Below are positions 7,661 through 15,915 of a stretch of DNA of 64,000 nt, piece after piece (within the stretch, counting starts at the first letter, position 1; every line of letters starts with the position of its first letter). Origin of the DNA: Mucilaginibacter robiniae. GTDB taxonomy: Bacteria; Bacteroidota; Bacteroidia; Sphingobacteriales; Sphingobacteriaceae. The notes beneath the pieces were generated by a model. It had not been told where the DNA came from. It searched no databases and saw only the letters and a program-made list of their open reading frames with translations. The stretch covers positions 4,526,001-4,590,000 of the forward strand of contig NZ_CP051682.1 in assembly GCF_012849215.1 (NCBI RefSeq), in the 5' to 3' direction. Position numbers and translations under genes: made by a program.

Positions 7661-8674
7661 ATGATGACTGTTGATTTACGTAGCGATACGGTTACTAAAC
7701 CTACACCAGGCATGTTGGAAGCTATGTGGAGCGCCAAAGTAGGTGATGATGTTTTTGGCGAAGATCCAAGCGTAAACGAACTGGAAGCTAAAGCTGCAGC
7801 AATGTTTGGCATGGAAGCCGGTATTTTTTGTCCATCTGGTACCATGACCAATCAAATAGCTATTAAATGTTTTACGCAACCTTTAGATGAGTTGATTGCC
7901 GACCAAACGGCACATGTTTATCGTTATGAAGGAGGCGGCATTGCTTTTAATTCGGCTGTATCTACCCGTTTGTTAAACGGAGAGCGTGGTATTATTACTG
8001 CTGAAATGATTGAACCGGAAATAAATGCCGAAAACGTTCATTATCCACATACCAGCTTGGTAGTGCTTGAAAATACAGTAAACAAAGGTGGAGGTAAATG
8101 TTACACCCTAAACCAGATTGCACCTATTGCTGCCTTGTGTAAACAAACAGGCTTGAAGTTGCATTTGGATGGTGCACGTATTTTCAATGCATTGACCTAT
8201 ACTGGTGATAAAGCTGTTGATTATAGCCAGTATTTTAATGGCATTTCAGTTTGTCTATCGAAAGGATTAGGTACACCAGTTGGGTCTGTTTTATTGGCAG
8301 ACAAAGAAACTATAAAGTATGCGCGCCGGTTGCGGAAGGCTTTAGGTGGTGGAATGCGACAGGCTGGCTTTTTAGCTGCAGCCGGTATTTACGCCTTAGA
8401 TCATCATGTGGAGCGTTTAAAAATTGATCATAGCCATGCATATACTTTGGCTGAAGAGTTGGGTAAATTAAGCTGGGTGAGCCATGTAGTACCAGTTGAA
8501 ACTAACATTGTATTATTTGATACGGTAGAGGCTGCTGATGCTGTAGTGAAAAAACTAGCCGATAAAGGTATAAAAGCAAATAGTACCGGAAAAAACCGAA
8601 TCCGCTTTGTTACCCATTTAGATGTACATCCTGAACAGGTAGAATATACGATAAGTACTATGAAAACCCTTTAA
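7661..8674 (+). CDS. ltaE: Low-specificity L-threonine aldolase
   Basis: A PLP enzyme that cleaves L-threonine and allo-threonine to glycine and acetaldehyde. The 337-residue product shows the family landmarks: VDLRSDTVTKPTPGM at the N-terminus, GDDVFGEDP, the PSGTMTNQIAI phosphate-binding region, HLDGARIFNA with the PLP-ring Asp, and SVCLSKGLGTPVGS containing the Schiff-base lysine. Two adjacent ATG codons (7661 and 7664) are equally possible starts. It is divergent from the secreted paralogues and convergent with the aldo/keto reductase. Confidence 0.93.
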   Translation: MMTVDLRSDTVTKPTPGMLEAMWSAKVGDDVFGEDPSVNELEAKAAAMFGMEAGIFCPSGTMTNQIAIKCFTQPLDELIADQTAHVYRYEGGGIAFNSAVSTRLLNGERGIITAEMIEPEINAENVHYPHTSLVVLENTVNKGGGKCYTLNQIAPIAALCKQTGLKLHLDGARIFNALTYTGDKAVDYSQYFNGISVCLSKGLGTPVGSVLLADKETIKYARRLRKALGGGMRQAGFLAAAGIYALDHHVERLKIDHSHAYTLAEELGKLSWVSHVVPVETNIVLFDTVEAADAVVKKLADKGIKANSTGKNRIRFVTHLDVHPEQVEYTISTMKTL

Positions 8675-8684
8675 GGTCTATATT

Positions 8685-8747
8685 AGAGGGTTTGTGAGTA
8701 CAGCAATTATATAGCATACCTAATGTTGCCTTACTCACAAACTCTCT
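8685..8747. terminator. Long stem-loop between convergent ltaE and aldo/keto reductase
   Basis: A 16-base arm at 8685-8700 pairs with 8732-8747 with one mismatch, around a 31-base loop that has its own short GCAA/TTGC pairing. It probably acts as a bidirectional terminator, although neither side has a long T run. Confidence 0.5.
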
Positions 8748-8764
8748 GATTTACTTACTAAAAA

Positions 8765-9781
8765 TTATCTATCTCTGCCCTGAAATTCTACCATCCAGCC
8801 CGGGTATTCTTTTGCTAAAGCACTTACCTCGTCTATTCTTTTAAGATCATCTGCCGTCAGTTGAATTTCTGTCGACTTGATGTTATCTTGCAATTGTTCA
8901 ACACGTTTAGCACCGATGATGGTACTGGTTACACCTGGCTGTTGTCGCACCCAAGCTAAAGCTAGCTGTGCTACTGAGGCATTGTACGCTTTGCTTAGTT
9001 CTGCTAATACATCAACAATATCGTAAGCTTTTTCTTTGTTGATAGGTGGGAAATCAAATTCATCCCGACGAGAGTTTCCTGCTTTCTCGTTATTGCGACT
9101 ATATTTTCCTGATAAAAAACCACCAGCTAAAGGGCTCCATGGCATTACGGCTAAATTTTCAGCAGCGGCTAATGGTAAAACTTCCCGTTCAATATCCCGA
9201 CCTGATAATGAATAGAAGTATTGTAAGCCTACAAACTTGTTCCAGCCATGTTTTTCGGCAATGCCTAGAGCCTTCATTACCATCCAGGCTGGCCAATTAC
9301 ACACGGCTACATAGCGTACTTTACCAGTAAGTACAATATCATTCAACGCTCTTACTGTTTCTGCAATCGGCGTGCGTTTATCAACACCGTGTACATATAA
9401 AATATCTATGTGGTCCAGTTGTAAACGTTGCAAACTATCATTTACTGATTGGAAAATATGGTAACGTGATAAGCCTACATTATTAATTCCTTCTTCGCCC
9501 ATTTTTCCACGTACTTTGGTGGCAATCACTAAATCGTTCCGGTTCAATCCTAAATCTTTAATGGATTGCCCTAGTAGCTTTTCCGATTCACCAAAAGAGT
9601 ATACATTGGCAGTGTCAATAAAATTAATACCTGAATCAACCACTACTTTCATTAAATCATTAACTTCCTGCTGCTGTACTTTGCCTACCGCTTCCCACAT
9701 GCCTCTACCACCAAAGGTCATGGTACCAAAGCATATTTCAGATACCAATATGCCAGTGTTACCTAAAAAGTTGTATTTCAT
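8765..9781 (-). CDS. Aldo/keto reductase
   Basis: A 338-residue NADPH-dependent oxidoreductase with a TIM barrel. The catalytic tetrad is visible: Asp and Tyr in NFIDTANVYSFGESE, Lys in VIATKVRGKMGEEG, and His in DILYVHGVDKRTP. The cofactor segment STIIGAKRVEQLQDNI is near the C-terminus. It resembles the YajO/Tas or auxin-induced-protein branch. The substrate cannot be deduced. It stands alone, convergent with ltaE and divergent from the topoisomerase gene. Confidence 0.9.
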   Translation of the reverse strand: MKYNFLGNTGILVSEICFGTMTFGGRGMWEAVGKVQQQEVNDLMKVVVDSGINFIDTANVYSFGESEKLLGQSIKDLGLNRNDLVIATKVRGKMGEEGINNVGLSRYHIFQSVNDSLQRLQLDHIDILYVHGVDKRTPIAETVRALNDIVLTGKVRYVAVCNWPAWMVMKALGIAEKHGWNKFVGLQYFYSLSGRDIEREVLPLAAAENLAVMPWSPLAGGFLSGKYSRNNEKAGNSRRDEFDFPPINKEKAYDIVDVLAELSKAYNASVAQLALAWVRQQPGVTSTIIGAKRVEQLQDNIKSTEIQLTADDLKRIDEVSALAKEYPGWMVEFQGRDR

Positions 9782-9868
9782 TTTGTTCTGTTTAGTTTAA
9801 GGTGCAACCCTAATAGTTGTACAATTGTTTATTACATCAGTCAAGCGTAAGTCAAACCTAACTGCTGA

Positions 9869-10972
9869 ATGCTTGTTTATGCTGCAATGAACCGTCTTCT
9901 GCAAAAACTCGAAAAAATTGGCCGCGATCCGAAAAGTACCGCTAAAGCTGCTGGATTGCGTTATGTATCTGATAGTACTCCTGGTTACAGTCGTAAACCT
10001 GTTGATAGTGGCTATGAGTATTATGATGCGCAAGGTGAGTTGGTAACGGATGAGGCCACAGTTCAGCGATTCAATAAGATGGTGATTCCACCAGCCTATA
10101 CGGATGTCTGGATATCGCCATATGAAAATGGGCATTTATTATTTACCGGTGTAGATGCAGCCGGCCGTAAGCAATACCGTTATCATGCAGGCTGGAATCA
10201 ATTACGTAATCAGTCAAAATATCATCGCTTGCAGGCGTTTGCAGCACATTTGCCAACTATACGCGAGCATGTCGATAAAGATTTGAATCGTCGTAACTTG
10301 GATCATGATAAAGTGCTTGCTTTGGTAGTAAGGCTTATGGAATTAACTAGTATACGGGTAGGTAACGAATCTTATAAAAAGCTATACGGTTCTTATGGTT
10401 TAACTACCATGATGGATAAGCACGTAAAAATTGATGGTTCGAAAATCAAGTTTGACTTTAAAGGTAAAAAAGGTGTTTATCACAAAATTGACCTGCAAAG
10501 TAAAAAGCTGGCCCGTTTAGTTAAGCAATGTCGGGATATACCAGGCAAAGAGCTTTTTCAATACTACGATGATGAAGGACAGCGTTGTACTATTGATTCT
10601 GGCGATTTAAATACCTACTTGAAAGATATTACAGGCGAAGATTTTACTGCTAAAGACTTTCGGACATGGGCAGGTAGTGTAAGTGCGTTGTATGCTTTTA
10701 AAGAAGCTGGAGAATTTGAAAACCAAACGCAATGCCGTAAAAATATTGTAAGCGTTTTGGATGAAGTAGCTTTAAACTTGGGTAATACCCGTACTGTTTG
10801 TAAAAAGTATTACGTGCATCCAAGTATAATTAAAGCTTACGAAGATGGGGTGCTCTCTAAATATATTCAGAATTTGGACGAAGATGAAGACGTTAAAGCT
10901 TCAGAATTGAAAAAAGCAGAAAAGGCTTTATTGCAGCTACTAGAAAATGAAAAGTTAGCCGTTGCCAGTTAA
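9869..10972 (+). CDS. DNA topoisomerase IB
   Basis: A bacterial type IB topoisomerase that relaxes supercoils by a 3'-phosphotyrosine intermediate. The 367-residue product has the N-terminal domain motif GLRYVSDSTPGYSRK, VIPPAYTDVWI, the catalytic-domain segments ELTSIRVGNESY and FDFKGKKGV (Lys), DFRTWAGSVSAL (Arg), and CKKYYVHPSII with the nucleophilic Tyr. The length is typical of the poxvirus-like bacterial enzymes. ATG 9887 (MNRLLQKLEKIG) is an equally good start, six residues shorter. The C-terminus ends in a charged Lys/Glu helix. No operon partners. Confidence 0.92.
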   Translation: MLVYAAMNRLLQKLEKIGRDPKSTAKAAGLRYVSDSTPGYSRKPVDSGYEYYDAQGELVTDEATVQRFNKMVIPPAYTDVWISPYENGHLLFTGVDAAGRKQYRYHAGWNQLRNQSKYHRLQAFAAHLPTIREHVDKDLNRRNLDHDKVLALVVRLMELTSIRVGNESYKKLYGSYGLTTMMDKHVKIDGSKIKFDFKGKKGVYHKIDLQSKKLARLVKQCRDIPGKELFQYYDDEGQRCTIDSGDLNTYLKDITGEDFTAKDFRTWAGSVSALYAFKEAGEFENQTQCRKNIVSVLDEVALNLGNTRTVCKKYYVHPSIIKAYEDGVLSKYIQNLDEDEDVKASELKKAEKALLQLLENEKLAVAS

Positions 10973-11216
10973 TTCATATAATTTTTTGTTTCTATCTCAA
11001 AGCGCCTATAACTAAGGTAATAATACCAATATGTCGTTGTTGAAGTAAAGAATCATCAAGCATACGAAAGTTTGTGAAACAAGAGCATGTGAGTAGTGGA
11101 ATATCGTATTAGGTTTTGGTTTAAGTACATGAATGCACAAAGCACATGCTTCATTGCAAAGTATGTAAATAACTCAATAACTTAGCAGCTTATAATTTCA
11201 TCAACTACGCATAACT

Positions 11217-12065
11217 ATGCCATTCAGAACAACAGTAATTACAGGGGCTACTTCAGGTATAGGCAAGGAAACGGCTTTAGCATTGGCTAAAAAAGATCAT
11301 GCTTTGTATTTACTGGTACGTAACGTACAAAAGGGAGAACAGCTCAAGAAAGAACTGGTTGAACAGACTGGCAATCGCAGTATATTTGTGCTGCATTGTG
11401 ACTTGGCTGATATGCAAACCGTTAAACAGGCTGCTGATGAATTGAAAGGAAAGTTGTTTGCTATTAATACGCTAATTAATAATGCTGGCGGCATTAACAT
11501 GCACCGGGAAGAAAGTAAGGATGGTATTGAACTGACTTTCGCCGTGAACCACTTAGGGCACTTTTTACTTACGCTTAGCTTAATGCCTTTGTTAGAAAGA
11601 GGGCAGGCTCGCGTTATTAACGTAAGTTCTGAAGCACACAAAATGGGCAAAGTTAGGATGTTGAATGATATACAATTTACTCGTGATTATTCAGCTTTCA
11701 AAGCCTATGCTCTGGCTAAACTAAGTAATATTTATTTTGCTAAATCTTTAGCTGAAAAGTTTGCTTCAAAAGGTATAACCGCCTATGCTTTGCATCCTGG
11801 CGTTGTTAAAAGCGGCTTTGGAAACGAACTTAGCGGATGGGGAAAGTTTATGTTGTGGTTGGCTCGGCCGTTTATGATTAGCCCGCAGGAAGGTGCACAA
11901 ACTTCTATTTACCTGGCGTCTGAAGTTAAACTAAGTCCTAAGTTAAGCGGTGAATACTTCAAGAAAATGCAAGTAGCTAAAACCAATTTAGCTGCTCAGA
12001 ATGCTTCGGGCCGTAACAAGTTGTGGCAAATTAGCGAACAATTGGTAGTCCCATATTTACTTTAA
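11217..12065 (+). CDS. SDR-family oxidoreductase (retinol dehydrogenase-like)
   Basis: A 282-residue classical short-chain dehydrogenase. It has the cofactor motif TGATSGIGKETA at the N-terminus, the structural NNAGG, the catalytic Ser in VINVSSEAH, and YALAK (YxxxK). The HPGVVKSGFG segment after the active site resembles retinol dehydrogenase/WW-domain oxidoreductase-like members. The substrate is unknown. It is preceded by 244 bases in which I see no gene, and followed by a small hairpin terminator. Confidence 0.9.
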   Translation: MPFRTTVITGATSGIGKETALALAKKDHALYLLVRNVQKGEQLKKELVEQTGNRSIFVLHCDLADMQTVKQAADELKGKLFAINTLINNAGGINMHREESKDGIELTFAVNHLGHFLLTLSLMPLLERGQARVINVSSEAHKMGKVRMLNDIQFTRDYSAFKAYALAKLSNIYFAKSLAEKFASKGITAYALHPGVVKSGFGNELSGWGKFMLWLARPFMISPQEGAQTSIYLASEVKLSPKLSGEYFKKMQVAKTNLAAQNASGRNKLWQISEQLVVPYLL

Positions 12066-12101
12066 AATCAAGCTGCAAATAATTTCTTCATAGTAGTGTA
12101 A

Positions 12102-12129
12102 AAAAACATGTTTGAACATTCATGTTTTT
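12102..12129 (+). terminator. AT-rich hairpin terminator after the SDR gene
   Basis: AAAAACATG (12102-12110) pairs with CATGTTTTT (12121-12129) around a 10-base loop and ends in a T run. It separates the SDR gene from the cytochrome gene. Confidence 0.5.
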
Positions 12130-12159
12130 GATTATTTTTAGCCAACCCAAATACTTACT

Positions 12160-12663
12160 ATGTTGCCCGGAAAAAAATTCTTTATCACGATTGGTTTGTT
12201 AGGAACCATAGTGTTTGTTTCAACTACTGCAATGCAACAACAGCAGCAAAAAGAAGAACACAAATACAAAAACTTGAAAGTACTGCCTAAAAATATTACT
12301 GAGCATCAAATGCATGAAGTAATGGAAGAGTGGGAGCACTCGTTAGGTGTTCGTTGCAATTTTTGCCATGTGCGTAATGAAGAAAGCCATCAAATGGATT
12401 GGGCTAGTGATACTAAGCCTGAAAAAGAGATGGCTCGTGAAATGTACCGCATGACAGCTAATCTGAACAAAAAGCATTTTAAAGCTGGTAAAGATTCCAT
12501 AGGCATGATTATGGAAACTGGTGTAAACTGTAATATGTGCCATCATGGACAGGCACATCCGGAAGTTAAAATGCCAGAACGACCAATGCGCCCGCAGGGG
12601 CAACCAGGCCAGCAACCTGGCGGCGGTCAGCCGCAGCCACCAGCTGGAGATAAGCAACCCTAA
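12160..12663 (+). CDS. Periplasmic two-haem c-type cytochrome
   Basis: A 167-residue exported cytochrome with two haem-binding sites, C66-x2-C69-H70 (CNFCH) and C124-x2-C127-H128 (CNMCH). The N-terminal hydrophobic segment is a signal peptide or anchor. The motif NLKVLPKNIT followed by an LGVRCNFCH segment resembles the photosynthetic reaction-centre cytochrome c domain family (PF02276 type), found in many non-photosynthetic Bacteroidota. The tail from about residue 135 is Pro/Gly/Gln-rich. Its electron partner is unknown. It is followed after 10 bases by the acetyltransferase gene. Its maturation would need the Ccm genes found further on in this window. Confidence 0.85.
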   Translation: MLPGKKFFITIGLLGTIVFVSTTAMQQQQQKEEHKYKNLKVLPKNITEHQMHEVMEEWEHSLGVRCNFCHVRNEESHQMDWASDTKPEKEMAREMYRMTANLNKKHFKAGKDSIGMIMETGVNCNMCHHGQAHPEVKMPERPMRPQGQPGQQPGGGQPQPPAGDKQP

Positions 12664-12673
12664 GCTTGATTGA

Positions 12674-13186
12674 ATGTCTGATAACAATATAACTATTCGT
12701 GATGCGAAGGCAGCCGACTTGCCATATATACTCGACATTTACAATCATGCTATAACTCATACAACTGCCGTATATCAAGAAACATTACACACGCTGGAAA
12801 TGCGTGAAGCTTGGTTTGCTGAGAAACAAGCTAGCGGCTTTCCGGTGTGGGTAGCAGTTGAAGGTGAGCAAGTTGTGGGCTTTTGTACCTACGGTCCCTT
12901 TCGTAATTGGCCTGGGTACCGCTTTACTGTAGAGCATTCTGTGTATTTGGCTCCATCACATCAGGGTAAAGGCATTGGTCGGCTATTGGTTGAACATATC
13001 ATCAATCATGCACGTGAACAAGGCAACCATGTATTGATAGCCGGCATTGATGCCGATACTATACCCAGTATTCGCCTGCATCAATCATTAGGATTCACGG
13101 AAGTCGCCCACTTCAAACAAGTTGGTTATAAATTTGGGCGCTGGCTCGATTTGAAGTTTTTGCAGCTGATTCTTCAAGAATCTTAA
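12674..13186 (+). CDS. GNAT acetyltransferase, phosphinothricin/methionine-derivative (MnaT/Pat) type
   Basis: A 170-residue GNAT enzyme that transfers acetyl from acetyl-CoA to small amines. The family signs are IRDAKAADLPYILDIYNHAI at the N-terminus, the acetyl-CoA loop APSHQGKGIGRLL, and the C-terminal SLGFTEVAHFKQVGYKFGRWLD, which is typical of the Pat/YncA branch acting on phosphinothricin or methionine sulfone/sulfoximine. It lies 10 bases after the cytochrome gene. Its stop abuts the stop of the convergent Nudix gene. Confidence 0.88.
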   Translation: MSDNNITIRDAKAADLPYILDIYNHAITHTTAVYQETLHTLEMREAWFAEKQASGFPVWVAVEGEQVVGFCTYGPFRNWPGYRFTVEHSVYLAPSHQGKGIGRLLVEHIINHAREQGNHVLIAGIDADTIPSIRLHQSLGFTEVAHFKQVGYKFGRWLDLKFLQLILQES

Positions 13187-13669
13187 TCAGCCGTTTATGG
13201 GTGAGTTGTTGTTGTGTATGATCAAGACTAACTCATCAATAAAGGCGCTTTGTGCCGGATTAATTCTGCTTCTAGCTTCATCAGCAGTAAACCAAGCACC
13301 TTTATCTACTTCAGGTACACTGATCCATTTACCTGATTTGTAAGGATATTCCATCTTGAAAGTGTTGCTGATGATGGCTTCATGAGCTATATTGCCTTCA
13401 ACTGCCCAAGCATGTACTATTTTGCCGCCTTTTTGTTTGATAGACTGAAGTTGTATAAAGTTACCTTCAACAGTTTGCCCTGTTTCTTCTTTAAACTCCC
13501 GCTGTGCGGCCGTCAGTGCTTCTTCATCGTCGGTGAATTCGCCTTTGGGGATTGTCCACGCACCAACATCTTTATTGGCGAAGTATGGACCGCCGGGATG
13601 AACCAGGAATACTTCTAAATCCTGATTGATTTTTCGATACAACAAAATTCCGGCGCTTTGTCTGGGCAT
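13187..13669 (-). CDS. Nudix hydrolase
   Basis: A 160-residue Nudix protein that hydrolyses a nucleoside-diphosphate-linked compound. The Nudix box is complete, with the pattern G-x5-E-x7-REFKEETGQ. The start SAGILLYRK and the context AWTIPKGEF resemble the diadenosine polyphosphate/NTP hydrolase-like group, but the substrate cannot be assigned. Alone on its strand, convergent with the GNAT gene. Confidence 0.88.
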   Translation of the reverse strand: MPRQSAGILLYRKINQDLEVFLVHPGGPYFANKDVGAWTIPKGEFTDDEEALTAAQREFKEETGQTVEGNFIQLQSIKQKGGKIVHAWAVEGNIAHEAIISNTFKMEYPYKSGKWISVPEVDKGAWFTADEARSRINPAQSAFIDELVLIIHNNNSPING

Positions 13670-13710
13670 AATAATGATATGTAGCTGATAAAACCTTACC
13701 GACTAATAAT

Positions 13711-13718
13711 TAGTTTTG
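13711..13718 (+). promoter_or_regulatory. Putative -7 box (TAGTTTTG) for riboflavin synthase
   Basis: TAGTTTTG matches TAnnTTTG and lies 38 bases before ATG 13757. No FMN-riboswitch-like structure is visible in the short leader. Confidence 0.4.
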
Positions 13719-13756
13719 GTGCTGTATAATTTCTACAACTAACACTGTAACCACAA

Positions 13757-14341
13757 ATGTTTACCGGCATCATCGAAACTTTAGGCCACGTGGCCGATTT
13801 AAAACAAGAGCAAGGCAACCTGCACATTACTGTTCAATCTGCTATATCATCCGAATTAAAGATCGATCAGTCAGTAGCACATAATGGCGTATGCCTTACT
13901 GTGGTGGCTTTGGTTGATGGCACACATACGGTTACCGCAATTGAAGAAACATTAAATAAAACCAATATTGGTCAACTTAAGGTTGGCAACCTAATCAACC
14001 TGGAACGTTGTATGCAAATGAATGCTCGCTTAGATGGGCATATAGTACAAGGCCATGTTGATCAAACTGCCATATGTACCGAGTATAAAGAACTACCCGG
14101 CAGTTGGGAATACACATTTGAATACGACAATACTAAAGGCAACGTAACTGTCGAAAAAGGCTCTATTTGTATCAATGGTATTAGCTTAACTGTAGTTAAT
14201 TCAACAGCCAACAGTTTTTCGGTAGCCATCATTCCCTATACTTACGAGCATACCAATCTACAAAACGTTAGGGTAGGCACAACGGTAAATCTGGAGTTTG
14301 ACATTATCGGGAAGTACGTGGCTCGACTGATGCAACGCTAG
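13757..14341 (+). CDS. ribE: Riboflavin synthase, alpha subunit
   Basis: Converts two 6,7-dimethyl-8-ribityllumazine molecules to riboflavin. The 194-residue protein begins MFTGIIETLG, contains two lumazine-binding barrels, and has the repeat motifs HNGVCLTV (first barrel) and INGISLTVV (second barrel). The inter-barrel segment LDGHIVQGHVDQ is also typical. The last 38 bases overlap the end of the convergent TPR gene. No other rib genes are adjacent. Confidence 0.94.
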   Translation: MFTGIIETLGHVADLKQEQGNLHITVQSAISSELKIDQSVAHNGVCLTVVALVDGTHTVTAIEETLNKTNIGQLKVGNLINLERCMQMNARLDGHIVQGHVDQTAICTEYKELPGSWEYTFEYDNTKGNVTVEKGSICINGISLTVVNSTANSFSVAIIPYTYEHTNLQNVRVGTTVNLEFDIIGKYVARLMQR

Positions 14342-15488
14342 GTTCTGTAAGCTGGTTTAATCTTCCTTTGGTATAATCAACTAAAGCTTGTTCTTTTACC
14401 GGTGGTTTAGCAGCCAAATATTTCTTGAAGTACTTAATGGCTAAAGTTTTATTTTTTAAATCATTATCATACAAATTGGCCAGCGAGTAATATATAAGGC
14501 GACTATCTTCAAATTGCAAACCTTTTTGATAAGCATTTAATGATTTGGTAAATTGTTTAGATTCTTCGTATGAACTGCCAATTTCACCATAGTACGTACT
14601 GATGCTGCTGGATATACCATCAGCGATAGCTTTATTAAAGCACTGTACAGCTTTAGGGTAATCTTTAAGGTTTTTATAACCCATACCCATCCAGTAGTAC
14701 GAGCCTTCCGTTTGCATTAAGCGCGGTAAACCAGCTATAGTTTCTACACAGCATTGGTAATTTTTCAAGTAATAGTAGGCTTGTGCTAACTTGGTTACTG
14801 TAATATAGGTATTATCGCCTAATTGCAAAAGCCTCATACCTGTTTTAATGGTTTGCGGCCATCTTTTTTGTGCATGAGTTAAATTTTCTAAGCTCTCTAG
14901 TAAAATGATATTATCAGAATCAGCTGCTATTGCTTTATCTAACACTTTTTCTGCTTGTACATAAAGTTTTGCTTTAACGTATCCATCACTTAAAGATGCT
15001 GCCGCATCTGCATCTTCAGGATTGATTTTATTGGCTCTAATCAAGTAGGTCATTTTACCTAATGAGTCTAATTTAACTGAGCATATTTTTGCTAATTGCG
15101 TATATACATAAAAATTGCTGGTGTCGTTCTGCACTATCTTTAAGTAATAGCCGTAGGCTTTATCCTGATTACCACGCCTCATATTAATACCTGCCATGTT
15201 GTTAAGTACTGGTAGGTTAGTGGTATCCATTGCATATACACGCTGGTAATAGTTTTCTGCTTCAGCCAGTTTGCCCGCCATTTGTGAAGTATAAGCTAAA
15301 CGAGATAAAGCTTTTGCGTCGGTGACTGGTTCCTGGTAATTTGTCTTCAAATACTGTAAAGCTTCCACATAGCGCTGGTTTTGATAATATTCCAGCAGTT
15401 GTGAATCACTAACGGTTTGTGCTTGTACAATTTTGGGATTAACTAAAAGTACACCAATTAAGAAGAGCAGAATGGATAAGTTTTTCAT
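14304..15488 (-). CDS. Secreted TPR-repeat protein
   Basis: A 394-residue protein with a signal peptide (MKNLSILLFLIGVLLVNP..., cleavage near VQAQ) and about nine tetratricopeptide-like helical repeats, for example YWMGMGYKNLKDYPKAVQCF and YYGEIGSSYEESKQFTKSL. TPR domains usually scaffold protein contacts; this one should act in the periplasm. ATG 15488 is preferred, and ATG 15497 would add three residues before the signal peptide. Its 3' end overlaps ribE by 38 bases tail to tail. The specific role is unknown. Confidence 0.8.
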   Translation of the reverse strand: MKNLSILLFLIGVLLVNPKIVQAQTVSDSQLLEYYQNQRYVEALQYLKTNYQEPVTDAKALSRLAYTSQMAGKLAEAENYYQRVYAMDTTNLPVLNNMAGINMRRGNQDKAYGYYLKIVQNDTSNFYVYTQLAKICSVKLDSLGKMTYLIRANKINPEDADAAASLSDGYVKAKLYVQAEKVLDKAIAADSDNIILLESLENLTHAQKRWPQTIKTGMRLLQLGDNTYITVTKLAQAYYYLKNYQCCVETIAGLPRLMQTEGSYYWMGMGYKNLKDYPKAVQCFNKAIADGISSSISTYYGEIGSSYEESKQFTKSLNAYQKGLQFEDSRLIYYSLANLYDNDLKNKTLAIKYFKKYLAAKPPVKEQALVDYTKGRLNQLTEPSVASVEPRTSR

Positions 15489-15578
15489 AAGTATCATTTA
15501 AAACTAAGTTATTAGTTATGAATGATATTTCAAACACATACTTTAAAATTTAGTTATTAAAGCTAAATAATTTATCAT

Positions 15579-15875
15579 ATGGATAAGATAAGAAAGTTTG
15601 AGTTGATGGAAAAAATTGTCCATGAACTAGAAGATTTAAAGAATAGTCAACAGGCAATTATTCAAAAATTAGGTAAGATTGAAGTAGATAACATTGATTT
15701 AGGCGATAAACGTTTAGAGAAAGACCTTCCAGATATGCATCAGCGTATTTCCGATAACCTGGATAACATAGCTTCAATACTAGAAGATTTTGCTGCGCAA
15801 ACTACTACTTACAGCAGTCAAAATCATATCGAAGAACTGAAAGCACAGGAAGCTATCGATAAACTGTCTGAATAA
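15579..15875 (+). CDS. Small coiled-coil protein of unknown function
   Basis: A 98-residue, highly charged, helix-forming protein. Residues 1-35 and 55-98 have regular hydrophobic spacing consistent with coiled coils (FELMEKIVHELEDL, ISDNLDNIASILEDF). It has no signal peptide or membrane segment, so it is probably cytosolic. It ends directly before a strong shared terminator with hscA. It is divergent from the TPR gene. I do not recognise the family. Confidence 0.65.
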   Translation: MDKIRKFELMEKIVHELEDLKNSQQAIIQKLGKIEVDNIDLGDKRLEKDLPDMHQRISDNLDNIASILEDFAAQTTTYSSQNHIEELKAQEAIDKLSE

Positions 15876-15915
15876 AATAAAATGCCCTTCTCTATAATGA
15901 AGGGCATTTTATTTT
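15876..15915. terminator. Bidirectional terminator between small coiled-coil gene and hscA
   Basis: A 15-base arm ending in ATGCCCTTC (15876-15890) pairs with GAAGGGCAT... (15899-15913) around an 8-base loop. The outer stem is A/T-rich, so a T run follows the GC stem in both directions. Confidence 0.85.

Noticed and set aside
10973..11216. Possible unannotated gene or RNA in the 244-base gap before the SDR gene
   Set aside because: No open frame of useful length, no tRNA-like cloverleaf and no clear conserved motif; left empty.
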